Assembly: GCA_001784585.1 (NCBI GenBank)
Contig: MFRN01000010.1
Coordinates: forward strand, 1 to 45,920
Origin: Candidatus Melainabacteria bacterium RIFCSPLOWO2_02_FULL_35_15
Lineage (GTDB): Bacteria; Cyanobacteriota; Vampirovibrionia; 2-02-FULL-35-15
Length of the DNA stretch: 45,920 nt
Reading direction: 5' to 3'
Part shown: one piece after another, positions 1 through 8,871 of the stretch
Position numbering within the stretch: position 1 is the stretch's first letter
Layout of the letters: each line of letters starts with the position of its first letter
Notes under the pieces: generated by a model
Database searches by the model: none
Told to the model about the DNA's origin: nothing
The model's input: the letters and a program-made list of their open reading frames with translations, nothing else
Position numbers and translations under genes: made by a program

Positions 1-1
1 C

Positions 2-1168
2 ATGTCTACAATCCCTAGATTTTTGAAATTACCTAAAGACCATAGCTTTTTTCTCTTTGGACCAAGAGGTAGTGGAAAAAGCACACTTATTTCTAATACT
101 TATAATAAAGAGAATTCGTTTTTTATTGATCTGCTTGATACAGAACTTGAAGAAAGATTTTCAAGAAACCCAAAAGAACTAATAGAAATTGTTGAGGCTT
201 TACCTAATAAAATTAAACATATTATTATTGATGAAGTTCAAAAAGTACCCAGACTTCTTGATATAGTTCATCATTTAATTGAAAAGACAAGTAAACTTTT
301 TATCTTAACAGGATCTAGTGCCCGTAAACTAAAACAAGAACATGCGAATCTGCTTGCTGGAAGAGCTTTTGTATATAATTTGTATCCGTTTAGTTACTTG
401 GAAATAGAAGAAAAATTTAATCTAAAACAGGTCATTCAATGGGGATTATTACCTAAGATATATAATCTAAAAACTGAAAATTCAAAGATGCAATTTTTAC
501 AAGCTTATGCTCACACATACTTAAAAGAGGAGATTTGGGCTGAACAGTTTATAAAAAATCTGGATCCATTTAGGCATTTTCTTGAAGTTGCAGCACAAAT
601 GAATGGCAAAATTATAAATTATTCAAATTTGTCTAATGATGTTGGTGTAGATGACAAAACCATTAAAAAGTATTTTTCTGTTCTTGAAGATACTTTAATT
701 GGATTCTTCCTTGATGGATTTAAAAATTCTTTTAGAAAGAGATTAAATACCAAGCCAAAATTTTACTTTTTTGATCTTGGTGTAAAAAGAGCTTTAAGTA
801 GAACTTTAACTATACCTTTGAATGAAGGAACATCTGCTTATGGTGAGGCTTTTGAACACATGGTAATTTTAGAATGTTTTAAATTAGCTAGCTATTATAA
901 AAGAGAATATCGCTTTAGTTATTTACGAACAAAAGACGATGCAGAAATTGATCTTGTGGTAGAGAGACCTGGAAAGCCTATTTTGTTTATTGAAATTAAA
1001 AGCTCAAAACTAATTACAAAAGAATCTCTTCGAACTCTTATAAGTTTAAGTAAGGATTTTGGTAAGTGCGAAGCAGTTTGCTTTTCAAATGAGCCCTATG
1101 AAAAGCTAATTAGTGGAATAAAAATAATCCCATGGAATAAGGGAATAAAAAAGTTTTTTGGAAAATGA
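2..1168 (+). CDS. AAA ATPase with DUF4143 domain
   Basis: The N-terminal half is a P-loop ATPase of the AAA_14 type. It has a Walker A GPRGSGKST at residues 20-28, a Walker B stretch ending IIIDE near residue 78, and a sensor-like ILTGSS near residue 103. The C-terminal half matches DUF4143, with a D...EIK arrangement (EIDLVV, then FIEIKSS) like a PD-(D/E)xK nuclease core. Families of this kind are common and poorly characterised; some sit in toxin-like or mobile contexts, but no partner is visible here. The ATG lies at the second base of the window, so a start further upstream cannot be excluded. The length of 388 residues is usual for the family. A weak hairpin plus T-run follows the stop. 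The family call is firm; the function is unknown. Confidence 0.85.
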   Translation: MSTIPRFLKLPKDHSFFLFGPRGSGKSTLISNTYNKENSFFIDLLDTELEERFSRNPKELIEIVEALPNKIKHIIIDEVQKVPRLLDIVHHLIEKTSKLFILTGSSARKLKQEHANLLAGRAFVYNLYPFSYLEIEEKFNLKQVIQWGLLPKIYNLKTENSKMQFLQAYAHTYLKEEIWAEQFIKNLDPFRHFLEVAAQMNGKIINYSNLSNDVGVDDKTIKKYFSVLEDTLIGFFLDGFKNSFRKRLNTKPKFYFFDLGVKRALSRTLTIPLNEGTSAYGEAFEHMVILECFKLASYYKREYRFSYLRTKDDAEIDLVVERPGKPILFIEIKSSKLITKESLRTLISLSKDFGKCEAVCFSNEPYEKLISGIKIIPWNKGIKKFFGK

Positions 1169-1172
1169 TACG

Positions 1173-1195
1173 GTAAATAAAACATTTACTTTTTT
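1173..1195 (+). terminator. Possible intrinsic terminator after the AAA/DUF4143 gene
   Basis: Arms GTAAAT and ATTTAC are separated by a 5-nt loop and followed directly by six T. The stem is only 6 bp and A/T rich, so it is a weak candidate. It starts a few bases after the stop codon and separates this gene from the convergent hisC. Confidence 0.4.
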
Positions 1196-1200
1196 CAATT

Positions 1201-2304
1201 CTAAATTTGTTTCAATGCATCCAAAACCCTCTTGTTTTGTTCACTTGTACCAATAGTAATTCTAAGCATATATTCTCCACCGGTACCAAAAGAAGAACAT
1301 TCTCGTGTTATGATTCCGCTTTGCATAAGATCTTCAGTAATTAGCTTTGCTTTTTTAGGGAAAGTATTCAGAGTAATAAAATTTGCATCTGTAGGAAGAA
1401 ATTTTATTCCTGCTTTAGTTAATTCTTTATAGTAGAAATCTTTTCCTTCATTTACCATCTTTACACTTTTATTAAAAAAGTCATGATCATCAAGTGCTCC
1501 AAGTGCTGCAGCTTGTCCTGGACGTGAGACTACAAATGGTGTAATTGAATTAAAGTAATATTTAGCAAGATTTTTATGAATGAACGCATAACCTACTCTG
1601 TATCCGGCTAATCCATAGATTTTTGAGAATGTTCTACCAACAATTAAATTTGGGTATTTGTTTACCCATTTTAAAAGCGATTTTCCGCCAAACTCTATAT
1701 ATGCTTCATCTAAAAAGATAATTTTATCTGTAGATTCAATAATTTTTTTTATATCTTCTTTTTTCATTAAATTTCCTGTAGGGTTATTTGGAGAACAAAT
1801 AAAGATCATTTTTGTTTTTTTATTTATAGTTTTAAGAATCTTTTCTATATTCATTTGGCAGGTGTTTTTTAAAAGCGGGATTAACTTTGGTTTTGCTCCT
1901 GCCCATAGTGTAGATAATTCATAAGGTGTAAACGTAGGGACAGAAATTATAGTTTCGTCTCCATTATTTAGAAACAATCTAGCCAGCATTTCCAGAATTT
2001 GATCCATGCCGTTACCCACTACAACTTCAATATTTTTTAATTTATAAATTTTTTTAATTTTGCTTGCAAGTTCTGTAGATACTACTTCAGGATAAATATT
2101 TACTTTTTCAAGTGCCAGAGTTGCTGCGATTTTAGCTTTCAGTGAAGAACCTAATACATTTTCATTACTACCAAGCTTTAAGATTTTACTTGGATCAAGT
2201 TTGTATTTATGTGCTATTTCACCAATTGATTTACCTGCTGTATACTGATGTAGGTCAAGAATAATAGAGCGTAGATTTTTTATAGCGTAGTCTTTTTTGC
2301 GCAT
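1201..2304 (-). CDS. hisC: Histidinol-phosphate aminotransferase
   Basis: Class I/II PLP-dependent aminotransferase that converts imidazole-acetol phosphate to histidinol phosphate in histidine synthesis. Visible family features, numbered from the chosen start, are LGSNEN near residue 45, the SPNNPTGN motif near 171, DEAYIEF near 199, the PLP lysine in RTFSKIYGLAGYRVGY (about Lys228), and a C-terminal MLRITIGT that supplies the substrate-binding Arg. The open frame continues upstream to 2460, but that part does not look like HisC and lies over the divergent DedA gene, so the ATG at 2304 is preferred, giving 367 residues. The start faces the DedA start with only about 10 bases between them. 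No other his genes are in the window. Close paralogues acting on other amino acids cannot be fully excluded. Confidence 0.88.
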   Translation of the reverse strand: MRKKDYAIKNLRSIILDLHQYTAGKSIGEIAHKYKLDPSKILKLGSNENVLGSSLKAKIAATLALEKVNIYPEVVSTELASKIKKIYKLKNIEVVVGNGMDQILEMLARLFLNNGDETIISVPTFTPYELSTLWAGAKPKLIPLLKNTCQMNIEKILKTINKKTKMIFICSPNNPTGNLMKKEDIKKIIESTDKIIFLDEAYIEFGGKSLLKWVNKYPNLIVGRTFSKIYGLAGYRVGYAFIHKNLAKYYFNSITPFVVSRPGQAAALGALDDHDFFNKSVKMVNEGKDFYYKELTKAGIKFLPTDANFITLNTFPKKAKLITEDLMQSGIITRECSSFGTGGEYMLRITIGTSEQNKRVLDALKQI

Positions 2305-2314
2305 TTTTTGCCCT

Positions 2315-2884
2315 ATGTTAGATAATATAAAAGAATTCTTTAAACAATATGGTACCACTGGTTTGTTTTTTAATGCGTTTTTTGATGGATTTATTTTACC
2401 TTTGCCACCGGATTTTTTATTATCTACCCTTGCAATACAAAACACTTTGCATCCCACCACCTTGGCAATGATTTGTAGTTTAGGCTCTGTGATTGGTGGA
2501 TGTATCGGGTATTGTGTAGGGAGATTTGGAGGGAGAAAAATTGTAGATAAGATTTTTCCTAAATTGATTTTTATAGATAAAGCTGAAATCTTATTTAAAA
2601 AATTTGGTGTCTGGGCAATAGTTATAGATGCATTTACGCCTATTCCTTATAAAGCACTTACACTGGGAAGCGGCTTAATGAAGTTTAATCCGATTTTATT
2701 TGCCTCCGTTAGTTTTCCTGTTAGAAGTATCAGATATATTTTAGTAGCACATACCGCTAACTTTATAGGAGAGCAGCTAAGATTAGAATTTGAAAGAACT
2801 GTTTTGCTCATTGCCATAAGTTTAGTTTTAATTATTAGCCTGGGATTTTTTATTAAAAATAAGCTTGTGAATAATAGGGTTTAA
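2315..2884 (+). CDS. DedA/VTT-family inner membrane protein
   Basis: Small polytopic membrane protein of about 189 residues resembling the DedA (SNARE-associated/VTT) family, members of which are linked to lipid scrambling or undecaprenyl-phosphate recycling. The family-like features are an N-terminal FFKQYGTTGLFFNAFFDG, a Gly-rich GSVIGGCIGYCVGRFGG segment, and the DAFTPIPYKALTLGSG stretch, where the R/P-rich DedA motif is usually found. There are several hydrophobic segments and a final helix near residues 165-185. The frame can also begin with TTG at 2297, but the ATG at 2315 gives the better N-terminus. It is divergent from hisC and converges on yajQ, with stop codons overlapping by 4 bases. 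The substrate is unknown. Confidence 0.75.
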   Translation: MLDNIKEFFKQYGTTGLFFNAFFDGFILPLPPDFLLSTLAIQNTLHPTTLAMICSLGSVIGGCIGYCVGRFGGRKIVDKIFPKLIFIDKAEILFKKFGVWAIVIDAFTPIPYKALTLGSGLMKFNPILFASVSFPVRSIRYILVAHTANFIGEQLRLEFERTVLLIAISLVLIISLGFFIKNKLVNNRV

Positions 2885-3378
2885 CGATAATTCACAAACT
2901 GCAGAGCTATTCCATAATCTTTTTGTCTGATATTTGAAATTACAGCCTGCAGATCGTCTTTTGATTTTCCGGAAACTCTGATTTGTTCTCCCTGAATGGT
3001 AGCTTGTACTTTAATCTTTAAATCTTTAATATCTTTTACAATTTTTTTTGCAATTTCCTGTTCAATTCCGTTTATCGGTGTAAATACCTCGCGAACCTTA
3101 TCACCGCCTGCTTTTTCGCGTCCTTTTGATTTTATAGCTTTTATATCAATTCCAAGTTTTACCATTTTTTGATAAAGTACCTGAATTATTTGATCTAACT
3201 GAAAATCTGCATCTGCAATTAATTTAAGAGAATTATCTCCTTTATCCAGCTCAATAGAGCTGCTTGTGTTTTTTAAATCGTACCTGTTTTTAATTTCTTT
3301 CATAGCATTATTAACTGCATTGTCGAGATTTTGCAGATCAATGCGGCTAACAATGTCAAAAGAAGCATCCTGTGTCAT
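2881..3378 (-). CDS. YajQ family nucleotide-binding protein
   Basis: The 165 residues match the YajQ/DUF520 family along their whole length: N-terminal ASFDIVSRIDLQNLDNAVNNA, central KAIKSKGREKAGGDKVREV, and the C-terminal QVRVSGK-like IRVSGKSKDDLQAVI. YajQ proteins are small cytosolic tandem ferredoxin-like folds; some bind c-di-GMP or nucleotides and affect transcription. The gene starts with ATG about 10 bases downstream of the penicillin acylase stop, so the two are probably co-transcribed. The family is certain; the ligand in this organism is inferred. Confidence 0.9.
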   Translation of the reverse strand: MTQDASFDIVSRIDLQNLDNAVNNAMKEIKNRYDLKNTSSSIELDKGDNSLKLIADADFQLDQIIQVLYQKMVKLGIDIKAIKSKGREKAGGDKVREVFTPINGIEQEIAKKIVKDIKDLKIKVQATIQGEQIRVSGKSKDDLQAVISNIRQKDYGIALQFVNYR

Positions 3379-3388
3379 GATATTTATT

Positions 3389-5869
3389 TTAATACAAAGG
3401 TTTTAATATCAAACTTTCTTTAGCACTGCTTGTAATTAATTCATCATCATAAACAAAAGGTACATCATTATTCTCAATCCAGCCTTTTGTCTGATCGCGG
3501 TAATATGGGCTTCCAGGCTGGCTAGAGGTACCAAGTGGTATTTGTACATGAGCATTATTTAAATCTTTTAAGTCTATTGCTACTCTGGCAGATGGTCCCC
3601 AGACTACTTTTAAATTATTATTTGTTCCAAACGCACTTATAGTGTCTCTGTCTCCACCAACCTTTATGGGTCCTGCATTTGTAAGCGGGCTAAGAACTGG
3701 TAATCCTTTGCTGAAAGGATGTTCAATGGTAAGAGTATGATATTTTCCCCAGAGCCATTTTGAAGGATCATCTGTTCTTGTAAATGCTTTTATTTCTTTT
3801 ATAGCGTCTGAAAATGAAATTAATAAAAGTGAATCGTAGCTTTTAATCCCGCCTGGCAGCCAGAAACTGTCTCCGCTAATTAAAATATTTATTAAAGCAA
3901 GACTTCCTGCTCTCCATTCTTTTAAATAATCTTTTGAAAGACTGTTACCAAGCTTGTTTGAGAGAATCTTCTTAAAAAGATTTTCGTATGTTTTTTCAAA
4001 AATTAAAGCTTGTGGACTGTCAGCACTTAAATTAAAATCCCACTTATGTAATAGTTGAATGGCAGGTAATAGCTCCTGACTGGACATTTTTGATTTGTAA
4101 TATGCTTCCAGAATCTGTACTGTTATATAATTCGCTACCCAGCTATAGCTGTCTTTCTGAATCTCTTTATTTGTTTCCAGGTCTAAATTTTTCTTTTGGG
4201 AAAGTATAGTGCTTATTCTGACTGCTCTAAAAGGAGACAAAAAATTATTCCCAAGATTATATTTAAAATCAGAACTTATAACTTTATTGTTTGCACTGAC
4301 AATGTAGTTTACCTTTGGATTGTATGCATGAGGAAGTTCATTAAACGGGATATTTCCTGACCAGTGCTCATTGCAGCTAAATCCTGAAGCTGGTAAATGG
4401 CCAATTATATCTTTTCTGTTTGGAATAATGCCTGCTGCCTGATAACCGATATTTCCATCCTTATCTGCATAGTGAAAACTAAGAGTAGAAGCATTATAAG
4501 TTTTTAAATCGGACCTGAATTCATTCCAGTTTGTAACCTTACTTAAGCCCCAGATTGCACTTACTGAATCTTCATCTTTTGCATCATCAATACTCCATTT
4601 AACAGCAAGTGCTTTTGTATCGTTGTAATCTAAAATTGGCCCGCATTCAGTAAGTAATGTTTCATGGATATATGGTTTGAATTTGTTTTTTACTTTTATT
4701 TCTGATCTGAGTATTTTTACTTTTTTCCACTTATCATCTGATTTATATAAAAACGATTTCTTTTTATTAATTTGACCAATAAATACGTCCTGAACGTCTG
4801 CAGATAAACTGGTTATTCCCCATGCAACTGTTCCATTGTGTCCGATTAATATTCCCGGTATTCCCGGAATACTGAGGCCTAAAAAATTTATTCCGTCTTT
4901 TTTATCTATCAGATGAATAGGATACCAGAAGCTTGGGTTAGCTAATTCCATATGCGGGTCGTTTGCAAGAATCGGATTTTTATTTTTAGCTGTTCCAATA
5001 ACCCAGCAGTTTGACCCCCATGTAAAACCTTCCCAGCGGTCTGACCCGTTTCTTAAAAAATCTGCAGCTTCAATTATTGCTCTTTTTATTTTAAAATAAG
5101 GGGCTTCAAGTATTTTCTTTAATGCCACATTATCTTTTATCTTTTTCCAGCGCTCTGTTAAATTTGGTTTCTTTAAAATATAATCATCAAAAACAAGATA
5201 TTTTTTCGCATCGTAGTTTATTGTCGGGTTACCGGGGAAGCTTTGTTTAAAAAGTTCCTGTGCTTTTTCAGGTGGAAGTTTTTTGTAAATCTCCTGTCTT
5301 ATTAAATCAAGCTGCCAGCTTGTATCTGTGACCTCTGCAATTTGTTTGAATATTAAAATTGAATCAACTGGTTGCCATGGCTTTGGTCTGTAATTTAAAA
5401 TCCTGAATTCAAGAGGAAGATTGTGTTTGTGTTTGTTAATGTATGCAGTAACTCCCTCACTGTAATAATTTAAAATTTGATGACTTTCTTTACCTGAGCT
5501 TTTTAGTTCTTTTTCAGCACTGCGTAATAATCCGATTGTTCTTGCAAATCTGTCTCTGATTAATCCTTTTTTTCCAAGTATTTCTGCCAGTTCACCTTTT
5601 GCAGCACGTCTTGTCAGGTCAATCTGGAATAAACGATCCTGTGCAGTCAGGTAGCCCTGTGTAAAAACAAGATCATGTAAGTTATCTGCAAAGACATGTG
5701 CTCTCCCATGTTTATCAAAATAGATTTTAACTTTGCTATACAGTCCTGTAATTTTAATTTCACCACTTCGTTTCGGCTGGCTGAATGCTGTATAAAGTAA
5801 AGTGGTTATTATTAACAAGAATATGCTTAATAGGCCGGTAAGAATAAGAATTTTTGGATTTATTTTCAT
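3389..5869 (-). CDS. Penicillin acylase family (Ntn-hydrolase) protein
   Basis: An 826-residue exported Ntn hydrolase of the peptidase S45 family, which cleaves amide bonds in substrates such as penicillins or acyl-homoserine lactones after self-processing. An N-terminal hydrophobic segment at residues 8-29 is a signal peptide or anchor. The alpha-chain region FTQGYLTAQDRLFQIDLTRR is at about 69-88. The autocleavage junction is the Gly-Ser pair in WGSNCWVIG, making Ser286 the likely nucleophile at the beta-chain N-terminus, followed by LANDPHMEL. The C-terminal part has the family's GGDRDTIS and RVAIDLKDL. The precursor length is typical. It lies upstream of yajQ on the same strand and 36 bases from the divergent CCA-enzyme gene. 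The substrate cannot be inferred; a quorum-quenching or envelope role is only a possibility. Confidence 0.88.
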   Translation of the reverse strand: MKINPKILILTGLLSIFLLIITTLLYTAFSQPKRSGEIKITGLYSKVKIYFDKHGRAHVFADNLHDLVFTQGYLTAQDRLFQIDLTRRAAKGELAEILGKKGLIRDRFARTIGLLRSAEKELKSSGKESHQILNYYSEGVTAYINKHKHNLPLEFRILNYRPKPWQPVDSILIFKQIAEVTDTSWQLDLIRQEIYKKLPPEKAQELFKQSFPGNPTINYDAKKYLVFDDYILKKPNLTERWKKIKDNVALKKILEAPYFKIKRAIIEAADFLRNGSDRWEGFTWGSNCWVIGTAKNKNPILANDPHMELANPSFWYPIHLIDKKDGINFLGLSIPGIPGILIGHNGTVAWGITSLSADVQDVFIGQINKKKSFLYKSDDKWKKVKILRSEIKVKNKFKPYIHETLLTECGPILDYNDTKALAVKWSIDDAKDEDSVSAIWGLSKVTNWNEFRSDLKTYNASTLSFHYADKDGNIGYQAAGIIPNRKDIIGHLPASGFSCNEHWSGNIPFNELPHAYNPKVNYIVSANNKVISSDFKYNLGNNFLSPFRAVRISTILSQKKNLDLETNKEIQKDSYSWVANYITVQILEAYYKSKMSSQELLPAIQLLHKWDFNLSADSPQALIFEKTYENLFKKILSNKLGNSLSKDYLKEWRAGSLALINILISGDSFWLPGGIKSYDSLLLISFSDAIKEIKAFTRTDDPSKWLWGKYHTLTIEHPFSKGLPVLSPLTNAGPIKVGGDRDTISAFGTNNNLKVVWGPSARVAIDLKDLNNAHVQIPLGTSSQPGSPYYRDQTKGWIENNDVPFVYDDELITSSAKESLILKPLY

Positions 5870-5905
5870 TTTTTGTTTATGATATTAGTTTGAAAGGATT
5901 AGTGA

Positions 5906-7381
5906 ATGACTAAGGAATTATTAAAGGCTTCTAACGAGAATTTACCCGGTTTGGCGGGCATTGCTTTACCAAAAGCTGTTAAAGATTTAATTAAATTACT
6001 GTCAAATGAGAGAATTTATCTTATTGGCGGCTTTGTCAGGGATATGATTCTGGGAATACCTTCTTTTGACCTCGATTTTATTGTAGTCGATAAAAATATG
6101 AATTTGTTAGGAGAAGAGCTAATAAAGAAGTTTCAGGGAAACTGTTTTGTGCTGGATGAAGCTACTCAAACTACAAGATTTGTGCTTAAGGATGAAGAAA
6201 GCCGGAATTATACTTTTGACTTTACTCCTGTTTCCAGTACTGATTTGGATAAAGATTTTGAGAGAAGAGATTTTACTGTAAACAGCATTGCAATTGATCT
6301 TAAAGAGCCTGATTATTTTATAGATAAGTTTGACGGCATAAAAGATCTAAAAGAAAAAAAAATCAAAATTATAAAATTAGAAAATCTTCTGGATGATCCA
6401 TTACGATTTCTCAGAGCATTTCGGTTTGCAGCATTAATTAGCGGAGAGATTGATCCGGAAATTATTTCATTTATCCGAAATAAATTAAACTATTTTAATG
6501 ATTCTGTTTCGGCTGAAAGAATTTCTGTCGAGCTGTGGAAAATTTTTGACGGTGATAATTCCTTTAGCTATATAAAACAAATATCTGAAGCCGGGCTTCT
6601 GGAAAAGATTTTGCCGGAATTAATACCTATGAGGAAAGTTACCCCGAATTCATATCATCACCTGTGGCTTTATGATCATTCCCTTGAGCTGATAAAAACA
6701 TTTGAAGAAAATTTTCGTAAAATTCCTGACTGGGCAAGAGAAGAATTAAATAAACCCTTTGGTAATGCAATTTTTCCCACAAAAAAATCTGTAGCAAAGT
6801 TTGGAGCGCTTCTTCACGATATTGGAAAGCCCGGCACATGGGAAATTAAAAAAGTAAATGGTGAAGAAAAACATACTTTTTATGGACATGACAAAGTCGG
6901 AGCAGAAATTATAAAAAATATTAGTGATAGATTAAAGTTCAGTAATATAATTGCTGAAACACTTTCCAGACTGATTCGATATCATTTAAGACCATTTCAA
7001 TTAAGCCAAAATAGTGAGCCAGTTACAGAGCGAGCATTGTACAGATTTTTTAGAGACGTGGGAAATGATACTCCGCTTTTACTTATGCTGGCTATGGCTG
7101 ATTTATATGCTACAGTCGGTCCAAAAGTCACAAAAGAAGATCTTTTAAACGGAGAAAAATTACTCTTGTTTTTATTTGACGAATATAGAAAATATGAACA
7201 TCGTGAAACAGAAAAAACTAAAAAACCAAAACTTCTGGATGGGAATGAGATTATGAAACTTACAGGATTAAAACCTTCCAGAGAACTTGGAGATTTGATT
7301 AAAGAATTAGATGAGGCAATTGCTATTGGTGAAATTAAGACAAAGGAAGAAGCAAAGAACTGGATAAAGAACAATTTTTAA
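5906..7381 (+). CDS. CCA tRNA nucleotidyltransferase with HD domain
   Basis: Class II nucleotidyltransferase that adds or repairs the 3' CCA of tRNAs. The head domain has YLIGGFVRDMILG at 38-50, the metal-binding DLD near 55-57, RRDFTVNSIAID near 125, and DDPLRFLRAFRFA near 165. A C-terminal HD domain with LLHDIGKPGTW lies near residue 303, as in HD-containing CCA enzymes. An AAGGA ribosome-binding site lies about 10 bases before the ATG. The tRNA-Leu at 19700 has no encoded CCA, so the cell needs such an enzyme. Some cyanobacteria and relatives split CC- and A-adding activities between two related proteins, and sequence alone does not tell which this one is. Its stop overlaps the convergent ctpA stop by 4 bases. 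Confidence 0.88.
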   Translation: MTKELLKASNENLPGLAGIALPKAVKDLIKLLSNERIYLIGGFVRDMILGIPSFDLDFIVVDKNMNLLGEELIKKFQGNCFVLDEATQTTRFVLKDEESRNYTFDFTPVSSTDLDKDFERRDFTVNSIAIDLKEPDYFIDKFDGIKDLKEKKIKIIKLENLLDDPLRFLRAFRFAALISGEIDPEIISFIRNKLNYFNDSVSAERISVELWKIFDGDNSFSYIKQISEAGLLEKILPELIPMRKVTPNSYHHLWLYDHSLELIKTFEENFRKIPDWAREELNKPFGNAIFPTKKSVAKFGALLHDIGKPGTWEIKKVNGEEKHTFYGHDKVGAEIIKNISDRLKFSNIIAETLSRLIRYHLRPFQLSQNSEPVTERALYRFFRDVGNDTPLLLMLAMADLYATVGPKVTKEDLLNGEKLLLFLFDEYRKYEHRETEKTKKPKLLDGNEIMKLTGLKPSRELGDLIKELDEAIAIGEIKTKEEAKNWIKNNF

Positions 7382-8745
7382 AGTGATGCTTTAGCCTTTT
7401 CGGTTGCTTTCTTAGTGTCAGGATTACTTGTAATCTTAATCATCTCTTTTAGAATTTCAATACCTTTTACAAGCTGCAGATCTTTTCCGTCTTCAGGGTT
7501 TCTGCGGGATGGAAGCTGGTTTGGATCGCTAAACCATGGGCCTTTGCTGGCTTTATAGTCATCAATGGTTAGTTTTACTTCATAATCCGGTTTTATTCCA
7601 AGCTGGTTAATATCTACCTTTGCCGGGGTTAAATATTTTGCAATGGTAACATTTACACCAGAACCGTCATCCAGTCTGTTTATTCCCTGTACTAATCCTT
7701 TTCCAAAAGTTTTGCTACCTACAATTTTTGCTCTTTGGTTATCTTTTAAGGCACCGCTGAAAATTTCACTGGCGCTTGCACTGTTTTCATTTACCAGAAT
7801 TACAACCGGCTTACTGGATGTTACCTTACCATCAGCTGTTACTGACTGTATGTAACCGTCTCTGTCAACAGTACTTACTATTACGCCGTCATCCAGAAAC
7901 ATATCTGATATTTCTATGGCATTAGTTAAGAGTCCGCCAGGATTATCACGAAGATCGATAATTAAACCGTTAGCTTTTTCAAGCTGTTTCATTGCTTCTT
8001 TCATTTCTTTTGTAGCTTCCTGTGAAATAAAACTATTTAACCTTATGTATGCAATATTGGTTTTTATAATTTTTGCATGGCCTTTTGCAATTGCTTTAAT
8101 CGGGATTTCAGCCCTTGTTATGACTTTTTTTAAAGAGTCTTTTCCACGTGCAATTGTAAGTGTTACCTGTGTGCCGACTGGACCCTTTATTTGAGAGGCT
8201 GCTTCTTCTACAGAGATTCCTTTTGTCGACTCACCGTTAATTTCAGTAATTTCGTCACTGGGCATTAAGCCTGCTTTTGCTGCCGGGGTACCTTCAATCG
8301 GTGCAATTACAATTAATCTCTGACTTTTATCCAGACCTATCTGAATCCCAATCCCGGTCAGCTTTGCATTGATTGCCTGTTTTTCGTCGTCAAAATCTTT
8401 TTTACTTAAAAACCTGGTGTATCTGTCGCCCAGGCTTGCAAGCATAGTTTCAATAGCTTTATGTGAATCATCCAGGGTTTGTAATTTTCCCTTATATCTG
8501 TCTTTCCAGATATTCCAGTCCTGGCCGTTATATGTCTGATCTACATAATCTTTTTTAATAAGCTCCCAGACTTTTTGATAGAGCTCATCTGGTCCAATGT
8601 TTGCTTCAGTTTGTGAAGGAGTAGTTACCTCAATTCCTGCTTTAGCATTTTTAACTTCAAAATTAGAAAAAAAGACTATACAGAGTATTGCAAGTAATAA
8701 ACAATTTGCTTTTAGTAATGTTTTTGTATTTAACTTAAATTTCAT
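7378..8745 (-). CDS. ctpA: C-terminal processing peptidase (S41, CtpA type)
   Basis: Exported serine protease of 455 residues. It has a signal peptide or anchor (about 1-36), a helical N-terminal region, and a PDZ domain (about 125-215, with LIVIAPIEGTPAAKAGL). The S41 core follows, with YIRLNSF, LIIDLRDNPGG near 261-271, the Ser motif NSASASEIF near 321-329, and the Lys motif KTFGKGLVQ with Lys349. This Ser/Lys dyad is the normal catalytic pair, so the enzyme should be active. The family trims C-termini of envelope proteins; in phototrophs it processes PsbA, and elsewhere it acts on lipoproteins or peptidoglycan hydrolases. A lytic transglycosylase and an M23 peptidase elsewhere in the window would be plausible substrates, but that is inference. 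Confidence 0.9.
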   Translation of the reverse strand: MKFKLNTKTLLKANCLLLAILCIVFFSNFEVKNAKAGIEVTTPSQTEANIGPDELYQKVWELIKKDYVDQTYNGQDWNIWKDRYKGKLQTLDDSHKAIETMLASLGDRYTRFLSKKDFDDEKQAINAKLTGIGIQIGLDKSQRLIVIAPIEGTPAAKAGLMPSDEITEINGESTKGISVEEAASQIKGPVGTQVTLTIARGKDSLKKVITRAEIPIKAIAKGHAKIIKTNIAYIRLNSFISQEATKEMKEAMKQLEKANGLIIDLRDNPGGLLTNAIEISDMFLDDGVIVSTVDRDGYIQSVTADGKVTSSKPVVILVNENSASASEIFSGALKDNQRAKIVGSKTFGKGLVQGINRLDDGSGVNVTIAKYLTPAKVDINQLGIKPDYEVKLTIDDYKASKGPWFSDPNQLPSRRNPEDGKDLQLVKGIEILKEMIKITSNPDTKKATEKAKASL

Positions 8746-8871
8746 TTCTTTAAAGTTTATTTTCCCAAATTAAAAAAAAGCTAATAAGTTCCCTTCTTTT
8801 TGTATTATAAATATATCAAAATTCAGGTTTTGAGGATAATCAGGCTTTTCCCTAATGATAATTCCCTAAGG

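Noticed and set aside
2305-2460. N-terminal extension of hisC to 2460
   Set aside because: The added 52 residues do not look like HisC and lie over the DedA coding sequence; the ATG at 2304 fits the family.
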